From Streptomyces thermodiastaticus (GTDB lineage: Bacteria > Actinomycetota > Actinomycetes > Streptomycetales > Streptomycetaceae): DNA of 64,000 bases. Where the stretch lies: the NCBI RefSeq assembly GCF_014656135.1, contig NZ_BNBV01000021.1, positions 1-64,000 of the forward strand, in the 5' to 3' direction. Shown here one piece after another: positions 26,450 through 35,477 of the stretch (position 1 is its first letter; every line of letters begins with the position of its first letter). A program made the translations under genes and the position numbers. Below the pieces are notes generated by a model. It saw only the letters and a list, made by a program, of their open reading frames with translations. It did no database searches and was not told the DNA's origin.

Positions 26450-27532
26450 TCAGCAGATGCGCGGCAGCTGCTCCCCGAGCGGCAGGTCCACCACCCGGGT
26501 GCCTCCCAGGCCGGTGGCCACGACCACCATGCCGGGGTGCTCGGCGACGCACTCGCCGACGATCGCGGCGCCGGTGCCCTGCGGGTGGGCCTGCATCGCC
26601 GCGAGCACGGCGTCGGCGTGGGCGGGCGGGACGAAGGCGACGAGCCGACCCTCGTTGGCCACGTACAGCGGGTCGAGGCCCAGGAATCCGCAGGCGTTCG
26701 CGACGGCCTCCGGGACGGGCAGCGACCGCTCGTACAGTTTCACTCCGGTGCCGGAGGCGCGGGCGATCTCGTTCAGGGACGCGGCGAGCCCGCCTCGGGT
26801 CGGGTCGCGCAGCACATGGATGTCCCGGGTGACGTCCAGCATGGCGGCCACCAGGTCGGCCAGCGGTGCGGTGTCGCTGGTGACCTCGGCGCCGAACTCC
26901 AATCCCTCGCGCACGCTCAGCACGGCGATGCCGTGCAGTCCGATGGGGCCGCTGACGATGACCGCGTCGCCGGGCCGGGCCCGCTGCGGGCGGATGTCGA
27001 CGCCCTCGGGGACGAGGCCGATGCCGGCGGTGGTGACGTACACGCCGTCGCCGTGTCCGGACTCCACGACCTTGGTGTCGCCGGTGACCACGGTGACCCC
27101 GGCGGCCTCGGCAGCGGCGCCCATGGCCTGGGCGACGCGGTCCACCACGGCCAGTTCGGTGCCCTCCTCCAGGACGAAGGCGGCCGACAGACAGGCGGGC
27201 CGCGCGCCGCTCATGGCGAGGTCGTTGACCGTGCCGTTGACCGCGAGGTCGCCGAGGCTGCCGCCGGGGAAGAACAGCGGCCGGACGACGTGGGAGTCGG
27301 TGGAGAAGGCCAGCCGGACACCGCCGAGGTGGAGCACCGCGGAGTCGCCCATGCCGGCCAGGACGGGGTTGCCGTAGGCCGCGGCGAACACGTCGTGGAC
27401 CAGCTCGGCGGACAGGGCGCCGCCTCCGCCGTGGCCCATCACCACGACCGGCTGGTCGCGGATGGGGGCGGGGCAGGTCCAGTTCGCCGGGTCGACGGGG
27501 GTGCCGGTCTGCGGGGATGCGAGATCAGCCAA
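26450..27532 (-). CDS. hypE: Hydrogenase maturation protein HypE
   Basis: Carbamoyl-dehydratase component that forms the thiocyanate on its C-terminal Cys, the source of the two CN ligands. The 360-aa protein has an AIRS/PurM-like fold and ends in the catalytic P-R-I-C. N-terminal GHGGGGALSAELV and NGTVNDLAMSGARP are family blocks. The start is TTG 27532, 8 bases inside hypD and about 10 bases after AGGAG. It is the last gene of the minus-strand hyp arm. Confidence 0.95.
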   Translation of the reverse strand: MADLASPQTGTPVDPANWTCPAPIRDQPVVVMGHGGGGALSAELVHDVFAAAYGNPVLAGMGDSAVLHLGGVRLAFSTDSHVVRPLFFPGGSLGDLAVNGTVNDLAMSGARPACLSAAFVLEEGTELAVVDRVAQAMGAAAEAAGVTVVTGDTKVVESGHGDGVYVTTAGIGLVPEGVDIRPQRARPGDAVIVSGPIGLHGIAVLSVREGLEFGAEVTSDTAPLADLVAAMLDVTRDIHVLRDPTRGGLAASLNEIARASGTGVKLYERSLPVPEAVANACGFLGLDPLYVANEGRLVAFVPPAHADAVLAAMQAHPQGTGAAIVGECVAEHPGMVVVATGLGGTRVVDLPLGEQLPRIC

Positions 27533-28703
27533 CGGGGTTCATCTCCTCCTGCGCGGTGCGCGAGCCCTGCGGGACGGGGGTGTCCGCGGGTGCCGGGGCA
27601 CCCTGCGGGCGCTGTCCGTTCATCCGGCGGTACAGGTAGTAGGCCGCGCAGGCTCCCTCGCTGGAGACCATGGTGGCGCCGAGCGGGGTGCGCGGGGTGC
27701 AGGTGGTGCCGAACGCGGCGCACTCGGTGGGTCTGATCAGGCCTTGGAGCACCTCGCCGGCCCGGCAGACGGCGGGTTCCTCGGTGCGGATGCCGCCGAC
27801 GTCGAAGCGGTGCGCGGCGTCGAAGGACCGGTAGTCCTCGGTGAGCTGCCAGCCGCTGGCGGGGATGGGGCCGATGCCGCGCCAGGTGCGGTCGGCGACC
27901 TCGAAGACCTCCTCGATCATGCGCCGGGCGGCGGGGTTGCCCTGCTCGCGCACGGCCCGGGCGTAGGCGTTCTCCACCCGGTGCTCGCCGCGTTCGAGCT
28001 GGTGCACTGCGCGGCGGATGCCCTCCAGGACGTCCAGCGGTTCGAAACCGGTGACGACGATGGGCACCCGGTGCCGGTCGGCCAGCTCCGGGTACTCGGC
28101 GGTGCCCATCACGCTGCACACGTGTCCGGCGGCGAGGAAGCCCTGCACCCGGCAGCCGGGGGCGGTCATGATGGCCTCGATCGCCGGAGGCACCCGCACA
28201 TGGGACACCAGCAGGCTGAAGTTGTCCAGGCCCAGGCGGCGGGCCTGGTGCACGGCCATGGCGTTGGCGGGGGCGGTGGTCTCGAAGCCGATGGCGAAGA
28301 ACACCACCTGCCGCTCGGGGTGTTCGCGGGCGAGGCCGAGGGCGTCGAGCGGCGAGTACACCACGCGGACGTCGCCGCCCTCGCTCTTGACCCGGAACAG
28401 GTCGCGGCCGGTGCCGGGCACCCGCAGCATGTCACCGAAGGAGCAGAAGATCACCTCGGGGCGGGAGGCGATCTCCAGGGCCTTGTCGATGACCTCCAGC
28501 GGCGTCACGCACACCGGGCAGCCCGGGCCGTGGATCAACTCCACTTCGTCGGGCAGCAGTTGGTCGATGCCGTGGCGGATGATGGAGTGGGTCTGGCCGC
28601 CGCACACCTCCATCAGAGCCCAGGGCCGGGTGACGGTGGCGCGGATCTCGTCGAGCAGCCGGCGGGCCAGCTTCGGGTCGTTGAACTCGTCGATGTACTT
28701 CAC
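27525..28703 (-). CDS. hypD: Hydrogenase maturation protein HypD
   Basis: Fe-S scaffold on which, with HypC, the Fe(CN)2CO unit is built. The 392-aa protein has the conserved CGGQTH, GPGCPVC, GHVCSVMG and CTPRTPLG elements that carry the active-site and [4Fe-4S] cysteines. GTG 28703 overlaps the hypC stop (GTGA). The last ~30 residues are a Pro/Ala/Gln extension beyond the usual end. Confidence 0.96.
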   Translation of the reverse strand: MKYIDEFNDPKLARRLLDEIRATVTRPWALMEVCGGQTHSIIRHGIDQLLPDEVELIHGPGCPVCVTPLEVIDKALEIASRPEVIFCSFGDMLRVPGTGRDLFRVKSEGGDVRVVYSPLDALGLAREHPERQVVFFAIGFETTAPANAMAVHQARRLGLDNFSLLVSHVRVPPAIEAIMTAPGCRVQGFLAAGHVCSVMGTAEYPELADRHRVPIVVTGFEPLDVLEGIRRAVHQLERGEHRVENAYARAVREQGNPAARRMIEEVFEVADRTWRGIGPIPASGWQLTEDYRSFDAAHRFDVGGIRTEEPAVCRAGEVLQGLIRPTECAAFGTTCTPRTPLGATMVSSEGACAAYYLYRRMNGQRPQGAPAPADTPVPQGSRTAQEEMNPVG

Positions 28704-28990
28704 CGGGCCTCACTTCCGCTCTCCTGCAGGGCCGCCTGCTGCCAGGCGTCACCGAACTCCTCCTCCAGCAGGCCGAGTTGCTCGAACAGTTCCAGGGACG
28801 CCCGCGCCGAGGCCTCGTCCAGCCGCTGCAGCGCGAACCCGACGTGGACGATGACGTACTCGCCCACCTGCACGTCGGGCAGGTATTCCAGGCACGCCTG
28901 TTTGCGCACCCCGCCGAAGTCGATCAGGCCGGTGAGCGGGTCGGCACGGTGGTCGATGGACACGACCTTGCCGGGCACTGCCAAGCACAT
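28700..28990 (-). CDS. hypC: Hydrogenase maturation chaperone HypC
   Basis: Small chaperone (96 aa) that carries the iron unit with HypD to the large subunit. It starts with the invariant MCLAVPGKV whose Cys2 is essential. A beta-barrel segment is followed by an acidic C-terminal helix. ATG 28990 lies 3 bases after the hypF stop, with GGAGTG upstream. Confidence 0.95.
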   Translation of the reverse strand: MCLAVPGKVVSIDHRADPLTGLIDFGGVRKQACLEYLPDVQVGEYVIVHVGFALQRLDEASARASLELFEQLGLLEEEFGDAWQQAALQESGSEAR

Positions 28991-28993
28991 GGG

Positions 28994-31390
28994 TCACTCC
29001 GTTGCGTCGCTGTCGGGAACCGTCCGCGGGCCGCGGGGCCGGTCGGGGGCAAACCGGTGGGCCGCCACCATGAGCTGTCCCAGCGCCAGTCCGCCGTCGT
29101 TCGGCGGCACCTCGCCGTGGCACAGGACGGTGAAGCCGTCCCGGGTCAGCAGCGCGGTGCACTCCTGTTCCAGCAGGCCGTTGGCGAAGACCCCGCCGGT
29201 GAGGGCGACCGTGGTCAGGCCGGTCGCGGCGCGGGCGCGCCGGCAGATCTCCGCCACGGCCCGGGCCACGCCCCGGTGGAAGCGGGCGGCGAGGACGGGC
29301 GCGGGGACGCCGCGCCGCACGTCGGCCGACAGGGCGCGCAGCAGGGGTGCGGGATCGCAGTCCAGCAGGCCCGCCCGGTCGGTGAGAGCGAAGGGGTAGG
29401 CCGCCGTGTCCGCCTCCCACGCCTGCCCGGCCGCCGCCTGCAGTTCCAGCGCGGCCTGTGCCTCGTACCCCGCCCGGTGGCACACCCCGGCGAGGGAGGC
29501 CACGGCGTCGAAGAGCCGACCCATGCTGGAGGTGGGCACACAGGCCACGTCGCGCTCCAACTGGCGTCGCAGCAGGGACAGTTCGCCTTCCGTGCAGGCG
29601 GCGACGCTGGGCAGGTCCGCCGCCCAGGGCAGGTGCGCGGCCCACAGCCGGGCCAGCGCCAGACGGCAGGGGTTGGCCACGCCGGCGTCGCCGCCGGGCA
29701 GCGGGGCCGGTGCGAGGCGGGCGAAGCGCCGGTGGCCTGTGTAGTCGGCGAGCAGCACCTCGCCGCCCCAGACGGTGCCGTCGTCGCCGTATCCGGTGCC
29801 GTCGAAGGCGACGCCGATGACCGGTGCGGTGCCGTCCCGGCCGTGTTCGGCCATCGCGGAGGCGATGTGCGCGTGGTGGTGCTGGACCAGGACGGGGGTT
29901 CGCGCGGGCAGGTCGGCCGAGCGGCGGCGCGCCCACCGGGCCGAGTGGTAGCCGGGGTGCCGGTCGGCGGCGACGGTCTCGGGGGCCACGCGGGTGAGGT
30001 CGAGCAGGTGCCGTTCGGCCCGCCGGGCGGCGTCCAGGCCGCCCAGGTCGGCCAGGTCGCCGATGTGCGGGCCGAACCAGGCCTGGTCGCCGTCGCCGGC
30101 GCACAGCGCGTGCTTCAGGTCGCCGCCGACCGCGAGGGCCGGGCGCACCGGCACGGGCAGGGTCAGCGGGCGGGGCACGAAGCCGCGGGAGCGGCGCAGA
30201 ACCTGGGTGGTGCCGTCGGGGCGGACCCGGAGCACCGAGTCGTCGCAGGGGCAGGCGATGGGCCGGTCGTGGGCGAGGAAGGCGTCGGCGATGCCGGACA
30301 GCCGGGTCAGGGCCTCCTCGTCGTCGGTGACGATGGGTTCGCCGGAGCGGTTGCCGCTGGTCATCACGAGCAGCCGGGGGCCGGGCGGGTCGCCGGGCAG
30401 CCCGAACAGCAGGGTGTGCACGGGGGTGTAGGGCAGCATGACGCCCACGTGCGGGCTGCCGGGGCACACCGCGTCGGCGGGGCGGGGGCCGGTGCCCGGG
30501 GTGCGCGGGCTGAGCAGGACGACGGGCCGCACGGGCGAGGTGAGGGCGGCGCGTTCGTGCGCGGTGAGGTGGGCGATCGACTCGACGGTGGCGAGGTCGG
30601 GGCACATCACGGCGAAGGCCTTGCCTCCGCGTTCCTTGCGGGCGCGCAGTGTGGTGACGGCGCGGGCGTCGGTGGCGTCGCAGGCCAGGTGGTAGCCGCC
30701 CAGGCCCTTGACGGCGACGATCCGTCCGGCGGCCAGCAGGGCCCGGGCCGCCGCGAGGGCGTCCGCGTCCCGGGCCGGGCGGACGTCGCTGCCGGGGGCG
30801 GGGACCAGGCGCAGCCGGGGCCCGCAGTCGGGGCAGGCGACGGGCTGGGCGTGGAAGCGGCGGTCGGCGGGGTCGGTGTACTCGCGGGCGCAGGCCGGGC
30901 AGAGGGGGAAGCCGGCCATGGTGGTGGCCGCGCGGTCGTAGGGCAGGGCGGTGGCGATGGTGAAGCGGGGGCCGCAGTGGGTGCAGGTGATGAAGGGGTG
31001 CCGGTGGCGGCGGTCGCCCGGATCGGCCAGCTCGCGCAGGCAGTCGGCGCAGGTCGCGGTGTCCGGCGGCAGCTGGGTGCGGCCGGCGGAGGAGGTGCTG
31101 GGCCGGATGGTGAACGGCTCCGGGGCGCCGGTGGCGGGCAGGTCCTCGGTGCCGATCGCGGTGACCGTGGCCAGCGGCGGCGGCTGCCGGGCCAGCAGCT
31201 CGCAGAACCGGTCGACGTCCTCCGCCGGTCCCTCGACCTCGATGAGCACGCCGCCGGCGGTGTTGCCGACGAAGCCGGCCAGGGCGAGGTCGGCGGCGAG
31301 CCGGTGCACGTACGGGCGGAAGCCGACACCCTGCACCGTGCCGCGCACGGTGAGCCGGCGGCGCACACGTCCGGTGGCGGGGGCGGTCAC
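28994..31390 (-). CDS. hypF: Carbamoyltransferase HypF
   Basis: Transfers the carbamoyl group from carbamoyl phosphate to HypE. The 798-aa protein has an acylphosphatase domain at the N-terminus (VRGTVQGVGFRPYVHRLA) and two zinc knuckles (CADC/CTHC and CPAC/CPDC, about residues 110-190). A YrdC-like domain and a Kae1-like carbamoyltransferase domain with VAFDGTGYGDDGTVWGGE follow. GTG 31390 is chosen because it overlaps the hypB stop (GTGA) and gives the acylphosphatase start; the frame stays open far upstream, over hypB. Confidence 0.95.
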   Translation of the reverse strand: MTAPATGRVRRRLTVRGTVQGVGFRPYVHRLAADLALAGFVGNTAGGVLIEVEGPAEDVDRFCELLARQPPPLATVTAIGTEDLPATGAPEPFTIRPSTSSAGRTQLPPDTATCADCLRELADPGDRRHRHPFITCTHCGPRFTIATALPYDRAATTMAGFPLCPACAREYTDPADRRFHAQPVACPDCGPRLRLVPAPGSDVRPARDADALAAARALLAAGRIVAVKGLGGYHLACDATDARAVTTLRARKERGGKAFAVMCPDLATVESIAHLTAHERAALTSPVRPVVLLSPRTPGTGPRPADAVCPGSPHVGVMLPYTPVHTLLFGLPGDPPGPRLLVMTSGNRSGEPIVTDDEEALTRLSGIADAFLAHDRPIACPCDDSVLRVRPDGTTQVLRRSRGFVPRPLTLPVPVRPALAVGGDLKHALCAGDGDQAWFGPHIGDLADLGGLDAARRAERHLLDLTRVAPETVAADRHPGYHSARWARRRSADLPARTPVLVQHHHAHIASAMAEHGRDGTAPVIGVAFDGTGYGDDGTVWGGEVLLADYTGHRRFARLAPAPLPGGDAGVANPCRLALARLWAAHLPWAADLPSVAACTEGELSLLRRQLERDVACVPTSSMGRLFDAVASLAGVCHRAGYEAQAALELQAAAGQAWEADTAAYPFALTDRAGLLDCDPAPLLRALSADVRRGVPAPVLAARFHRGVARAVAEICRRARAATGLTTVALTGGVFANGLLEQECTALLTRDGFTVLCHGEVPPNDGGLALGQLMVAAHRFAPDRPRGPRTVPDSDATE

Positions 31391-32172
31391 GAGGCGGAGG
31401 CCGGCTGCGGACGGGTGTGCGGGGCGTGGGCGGGTGTGCCGGCCGGGGCGTCGGCGGCCGGCGGCTCGGCGTCGTGGCTGTGGGGGTGCGGGGCGAGGGG
31501 CGGGCGGTGGGCCGGGCCCGTGGCGCGTGCGGCGAGGACGCGGTCCAGGAGGGTGTCCACGCCGTCGCCGGTGCGGGCGCAGGTGCGGACGGTCTCCACG
31601 CCCGGGTTGACCCGCCGCACGTTGGCCAGGAACGTGTCCTCGTCGAAGCCGGCCGCCGCGGCGAGGTCGGTCTTGGTGGCGACGACGAGGTGGGCCGAGC
31701 CGAAGGCGGTGGGGTACTTCAGCGGTTTGTCCTCGCCCTCGGTGACCGCCATGAGCACGATGCGCAGGGTTTCGCCGAGGTCGTAGGAGGCGGGACAGAC
31801 CAGGTTGCCGACGTTCTCGACGAACAGCACGGCGGTGTCCCCGGGCAGCCAGCCGGTGAGGTGGCTGCGCAGCTGGCGTGCCTCCAGGTGGCACAGCCCG
31901 TCGGTGAGCACCTGGCGCACGGGTGCGCCGGAGCGGGCCAGCCGGCTCGCGTCGTTCTCGGTGGCCAGGTCGGCGGTGAGCGCGGCCACCGGCACGCCCC
32001 GTTCGACCGCGCGGGCCAGGACGCGGCCGAGGAGTTCGGTCTTGCCGCTGCCCGGGCTGGACAGCAGGTTGACCACGGCCACGCCGCGCCCGTCGAGTTC
32101 GGCGCGCAGGGCGCGGGCGAGGTCGTCGTTGTGGGCGAGCACCGCCTGCTTGACGTCGGCGGACCGGCACAT
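31387..32172 (-). CDS. hypB: Hydrogenase nickel GTPase HypB
   Basis: GTPase that drives nickel insertion with HypA, 261 aa. Walker A SPGSGKTELL (about residues 39-48), VENVGNLVCPA and the TKTDL guanine motif are present. The N-terminal CxxCGC nickel motif of some HypB proteins is absent. The C-terminal ~40 residues are Pro/Ala-rich with scattered His (HPHSHD, HAPHT) and may bind nickel weakly. ATG 32172 follows AGGAGAG. Confidence 0.94.
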   Translation of the reverse strand: MCRSADVKQAVLAHNDDLARALRAELDGRGVAVVNLLSSPGSGKTELLGRVLARAVERGVPVAALTADLATENDASRLARSGAPVRQVLTDGLCHLEARQLRSHLTGWLPGDTAVLFVENVGNLVCPASYDLGETLRIVLMAVTEGEDKPLKYPTAFGSAHLVVATKTDLAAAAGFDEDTFLANVRRVNPGVETVRTCARTGDGVDTLLDRVLAARATGPAHRPPLAPHPHSHDAEPPAADAPAGTPAHAPHTRPQPASAS

Positions 32173-32180
32173 GGCTCTCC

Positions 32181-32840
32181 TCAGGGCGGGTTCGGCACGC
32201 TGGAGCGCGGCGGGCGGGCACGGCCCGCCGGGGGGCGCGCCGCGGGCGGGGTGTCGCCTCGATCCTGCGCCGTGCCCGCGACCGGGGGCGGCAGCGCAGC
32301 CGTGCCGGGCGGCCCGGATTCGTCCGGGCGGCCCAACGACGGGGTGGCCGCGGGATCGGCGAGCAGGACCGGGACCATGGCGTGCAGCGCCTGGACGGCG
32401 TGGTCGACGGCCCGGCGGACCGGGGCGCTCAGTCCGGGCGCGATGTCCTCCTCGCCGCGCGGCAGGGTGTGGGGTTCGCAGGCGAGGACGAGGACCCGTG
32501 GCAGCGGTTCGTCGCCGAGGTGTGCGGCCAGGGCGAGCACCCGGGCCGGGTCCATGCCGTGGGCCTCGGGCGGCACCGCGTGGGTGCCGTCGGGAGGTTC
32601 GGCCTCGATCAGGGACAGGGTGCCGGGGCGGTGGCCGCGCGGTGCGGCGTCGACGAGGACGGCGGTGTCGTAGCCGTCCAGCAGGGTGTAGGCGAGGTCG
32701 AGGCCGCGGATGCCGAAGTCCTCCGCGCGCACCTCGGGCGGCAGCGGGCGCGCGGCGAGGGCACGCAGCACCTCGGGACCGAAGGCGTCGTCGCCGAGGA
32801 AGATGTTGCCGACGCCCGCGACCAGCAGCCGGGCGGTCAC
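32181..32840 (-). CDS. Hydrogenase maturation endopeptidase (HyaD/HycI family)
   Basis: Cleaves the C-terminal extension of the large subunit after nickel insertion. The 219-aa protein has the family signature GVGNIFLGDDAFGPEV, with the nickel-contacting acid in GDDAFG, and a second acid/His block (PEAHGMDPARVL). GTG 32840 overlaps the hypX stop (GTGA). The protein is longer than typical proteases by about 60 C-terminal residues of Pro/Ala/Arg-rich sequence. hypB starts 8 bases later. Confidence 0.9.
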   Translation of the reverse strand: MTARLLVAGVGNIFLGDDAFGPEVLRALAARPLPPEVRAEDFGIRGLDLAYTLLDGYDTAVLVDAAPRGHRPGTLSLIEAEPPDGTHAVPPEAHGMDPARVLALAAHLGDEPLPRVLVLACEPHTLPRGEEDIAPGLSAPVRRAVDHAVQALHAMVPVLLADPAATPSLGRPDESGPPGTAALPPPVAGTAQDRGDTPPAARPPAGRARPPRSSVPNPP

Positions 32841-34546
32841 CGGATTCTCCCGGCGAGCGGGTCGGGGGCCGTAGTCAGGGGGCGGGCCGGGCCGGAGGGC
32901 TGTTTGCGGACGAAGGCGGAGCGCAGCGTGTGATAGGGGGCGGTGGGGTCGAAGAAGATGGCGTGCATGCGGGCGAGTTCGGCGCGGCGGTAGTCGTCCA
33001 GGGGGCGTCGTGCCTCGTCGCGTGCGCGGGCGGCGGCCTTGGCCGCGATGCGCCGGCCGAGGCCGGAGCTGCCGGCGAGGTCGGCCGCCCGGCGCAGGGT
33101 GGCGGCGGTGAACGACTCGGCGGGGACCGGCAGCAGCCGGTCCACCAGGCCGAGGGTGCGGGCGGTGGCGGCGCTGACCGGCAGGGCCTCGGTGGTGAGC
33201 CGTTCGGCGGTGGCGGCGCCGACCCGGCGGGGCAGGCTGTAGGTCCACAGCTCGGAGCCGTACAGGCCCATGCGGCGGTAGTGCGGGTTGAGCATGGTGC
33301 CGGTGCGGCACCACACCTCGTCCGCGGCGAGCGCGAGCATCACCCCGCCGGCGGCCGCGTTGCCGCCGAGCGCGGCCACCACCAGCCGGTCGGTGGTGCG
33401 CAGCACGGCCTCGACGAGGTCGTTCATGGCGTTGAGGTTGGCCCAGGACTCGGCGGCGGGGTCGTCGCTCGCCTCGATGACGTTGAGGTGGATGCCGTTG
33501 GAGAAGAAGTCCCGGGCGCCGCCGAGGACCAGGACGGTGGTGGGACGGGTCAGGGCGTGCCGGTAGGCGGCGAGCAGCCGGCGGCAGTGGGTGGTGCTCA
33601 TCGCCCCGCCGGGGAAGGAGAAGCGGAGCAGGCCCACGTCGCCCTGCTCCTGGTAGCGGATGTCGGTCCAGGTGCGCCGGCCGGCGGGCAGGTCGAGCGG
33701 GACGGGATCCTCCGGCAGCCCGCAGTCACCGAGCACGTGGGTGGCGGGGCGGCGGAACGGGGCGGGGTCGCCCGAGTTCTTGCGGGGCCGCAGTTCCTGG
33801 ATCCACACGGCGCCGTCGCGCGTGGCCCTGCACACCGCTCCGGCGCGGGTGGCGAGCAGCTCGCCGGGGCGTCCGCGCAGCCGGTCCTCCTCGTGTCCGC
33901 CGTGCAGGAACACCTCCCGGCCGAGCAGCCGGTCCAGCACCCCGGGCTGGGAGTCGGCCGCCCGCAGGGCGCGCAGCACGGTCACGGTGTCGTCGTGGTC
34001 CCAGTCGATGCGCCGGTCGGTCTGGCGCATGGCCTCGCGCCAGATCACCCGGATCTCCGGGTCGCTCTGCGGCCGGGGTTTGAAGTCGCCCGCCGCGTAC
34101 CGCTCGACGGCCAGCAGGACGGCGGTGACGGCGGCGTCGGAGACCTCGTTGCGGTACAGGTCGCTCTTGCCGACGGGGGCCGTCCCGAAAGGCACCGCCG
34201 CCCAGATGTCGCCGGCGTCCATGGCCTCCTCGGCCTGCAGGACGGTCACCCCCCAGTGGGTCTCCCCGGCGGCGACGGCCCGGTCGAGGGAGGACGGGCC
34301 GCGGTCGCCGGGCGGTCCCGGGTGCACGATCAGGCAGGTGTTCTCCCGCCACAGATCCTTGGGCAGTGCGGTCTTCAGCATCGGCGCGACGATCAGTTCC
34401 GGCCGCAGCTCGGCGACGGCGGCGCGGACGGCGTCGGTGCCGTGCGAGGCGAGGACGACGTCCACCCGGTGCCCTCGGTCGGAGAGTTCGGCGTACACAC
34501 GCTGGGTCAGGCTGTTGAACGCGCTCGCGACGAGCAGGATGTCCAT
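32837..34546 (-). CDS. hypX: HypX-like protein, formyltransferase/enoyl-CoA hydratase fusion
   Basis: In aerobic hydrogen oxidisers HypX makes the CO ligand of the NiFe site from N10-formyl-tetrahydrofolate through formyl-CoA. The 569-aa protein has an N-terminal formyltransferase-like domain (about residues 1-255; VHPGPPGDRGPSSLDRA and MDAGDIW). A C-terminal crotonase-like domain (about 290-545; GGARDFFSNGIHLNVIE and GGNAAAGGVMLALAADEVW) follows. ATG 34546 is the first gene of the minus arm. Its presence fits a hydrogenase assembled in air. Confidence 0.9.
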   Translation of the reverse strand: MDILLVASAFNSLTQRVYAELSDRGHRVDVVLASHGTDAVRAAVAELRPELIVAPMLKTALPKDLWRENTCLIVHPGPPGDRGPSSLDRAVAAGETHWGVTVLQAEEAMDAGDIWAAVPFGTAPVGKSDLYRNEVSDAAVTAVLLAVERYAAGDFKPRPQSDPEIRVIWREAMRQTDRRIDWDHDDTVTVLRALRAADSQPGVLDRLLGREVFLHGGHEEDRLRGRPGELLATRAGAVCRATRDGAVWIQELRPRKNSGDPAPFRRPATHVLGDCGLPEDPVPLDLPAGRRTWTDIRYQEQGDVGLLRFSFPGGAMSTTHCRRLLAAYRHALTRPTTVLVLGGARDFFSNGIHLNVIEASDDPAAESWANLNAMNDLVEAVLRTTDRLVVAALGGNAAAGGVMLALAADEVWCRTGTMLNPHYRRMGLYGSELWTYSLPRRVGAATAERLTTEALPVSAATARTLGLVDRLLPVPAESFTAATLRRAADLAGSSGLGRRIAAKAAARARDEARRPLDDYRRAELARMHAIFFDPTAPYHTLRSAFVRKQPSGPARPLTTAPDPLAGRIR

Positions 34547-34613
34547 GGTGCGGCATGCTGTCCCGCTTCCCCAGGGAGGCGAAGGACGCCCGGCCGGGGG
34601 TCGCCCGCCGGTG

Positions 34614-34982
34614 TCAGGTCTCCTCCTCCATCCGGATCGAACGGCGCAGGTCCTCGAAGGCGGGGCTGTGGTCGTCCTTGTTCATCTCGGCCAGCGCCCG
34701 GGCGAGGGCGTCGAGTTTGCGCTGGATGGCGTGTTCGGCGCGCATCTCGGAGTTCTTCAGCAGCGCGAGCAGCAGCAGGGTCACGGCGGTCATGGACCCT
34801 CCTGCCGCCAGCCCCAGCTCCACCCCCAGGTGTGCCACGTGGGCGGCGACGAAGAAGCCGACGACGAGCAGGCACAGCAGGAAGAACACCGGGGAGCTGG
34901 TGAAGTTCGAGGCGTACTCGGCGAGCTGCTCGAACCGGCCGCGCCGGGGGCCGCCGCGCTGTGCGGGATCCTTGAACGTCAT
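34614..34982 (-). CDS. Low-affinity iron permease family protein
   Basis: A 122-aa protein with two hydrophobic helices (FFLLCLLVVGFFVAAHV and MTAVTLLLLALLKNSEMR). A conserved C-terminal AIQRKLDALARAL segment is typical of the short bacterial low-affinity iron permease family. Transport function has not been shown for these short forms. It lies 67 bases upstream of hypX on the same strand and may be co-transcribed with the hydrogenase maturation genes. ATG 34982 follows AAGG. Confidence 0.78.
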   Translation of the reverse strand: MTFKDPAQRGGPRRGRFEQLAEYASNFTSSPVFFLLCLLVVGFFVAAHVAHLGVELGLAAGGSMTAVTLLLLALLKNSEMRAEHAIQRKLDALARALAEMNKDDHSPAFEDLRRSIRMEEET

Positions 34983-35059
34983 GAGCGAGCCTTACCCGGC
35001 GTGCGGCGCACGGCGCGTCACGCCGTCACTTTGCGTTCATATGATGTAACAGTCTGCTC

Positions 35060-35449
35060 ATGATTCAGCAGCAGAGCATCGACAGCGCCTCCGTCGAACG
35101 TGACGGGGCATCGGACCACCACCTGCGCCGTCGTGGCCTGCGGGGAGCCCTGCTGGCCGCGGCGGCCACCGCCGCGCTGGCCGGCGGGCCCACGGCCGCG
35201 GCCGCGCTGCCGTCCGCCGCCCATGAACCCGACTGGGACGCCATCGCCGCCTGCGAGTCCAGCGGCAACTGGCACGCGAACACCGGCAACGGCTACTACG
35301 GCGGGCTGCAGTTCCGTCAGTCCAGCTGGGTCCTGGCCGGCGGCCTGAAGTACGCGGCGCGCGCGGACCTGGCCAACCGCCGGCAGCAGATCGCCATCGC
35401 CCGCAACCTGGCCCGCATCCAGGGCATGTCCGCCTGGGCCTGCGCCTGA
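35060..35449 (+). CDS. Secreted Rpf-like transglycosylase
   Basis: A 129-aa exported protein. A basic N-terminus and hydrophobic core (LRGALLAAAATAALAGG) form a signal peptide ending near ALPSAA. The resuscitation-promoting-factor/transglycosylase domain follows (about residues 57-128) with the catalytic Glu66 in ACESSGNW and the GYYGGLQF block. It acts on peptidoglycan outside the cell. No LysM or other cell-wall-binding domain is present. The start at ATG 35060 has only a poor ribosome site. It is convergent with the lipid kinase gene, 28 bases apart. Confidence 0.88.
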   Translation: MIQQQSIDSASVERDGASDHHLRRRGLRGALLAAAATAALAGGPTAAAALPSAAHEPDWDAIAACESSGNWHANTGNGYYGGLQFRQSSWVLAGGLKYAARADLANRRQQIAIARNLARIQGMSAWACA

Positions 35450-35477
35450 GGGTCCATCACCCGTCACCGTATCCGCG

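Noticed and set aside
31391..32221. Upstream extension of hypF over hypB
   Set aside because: HypF begins with its acylphosphatase domain at GTG 31390; the extension lies over hypB and carries no domain.
28778..34903. Two plus-strand open frames of over 1000 codons (28778-31786 and 31805-34903)
   Set aside because: They are antisense to hypF, hypB, the protease and hypX, which have full family motifs. Their translations are low-complexity Gly/Ala/Val/Arg, a by-product of GC-rich third positions.
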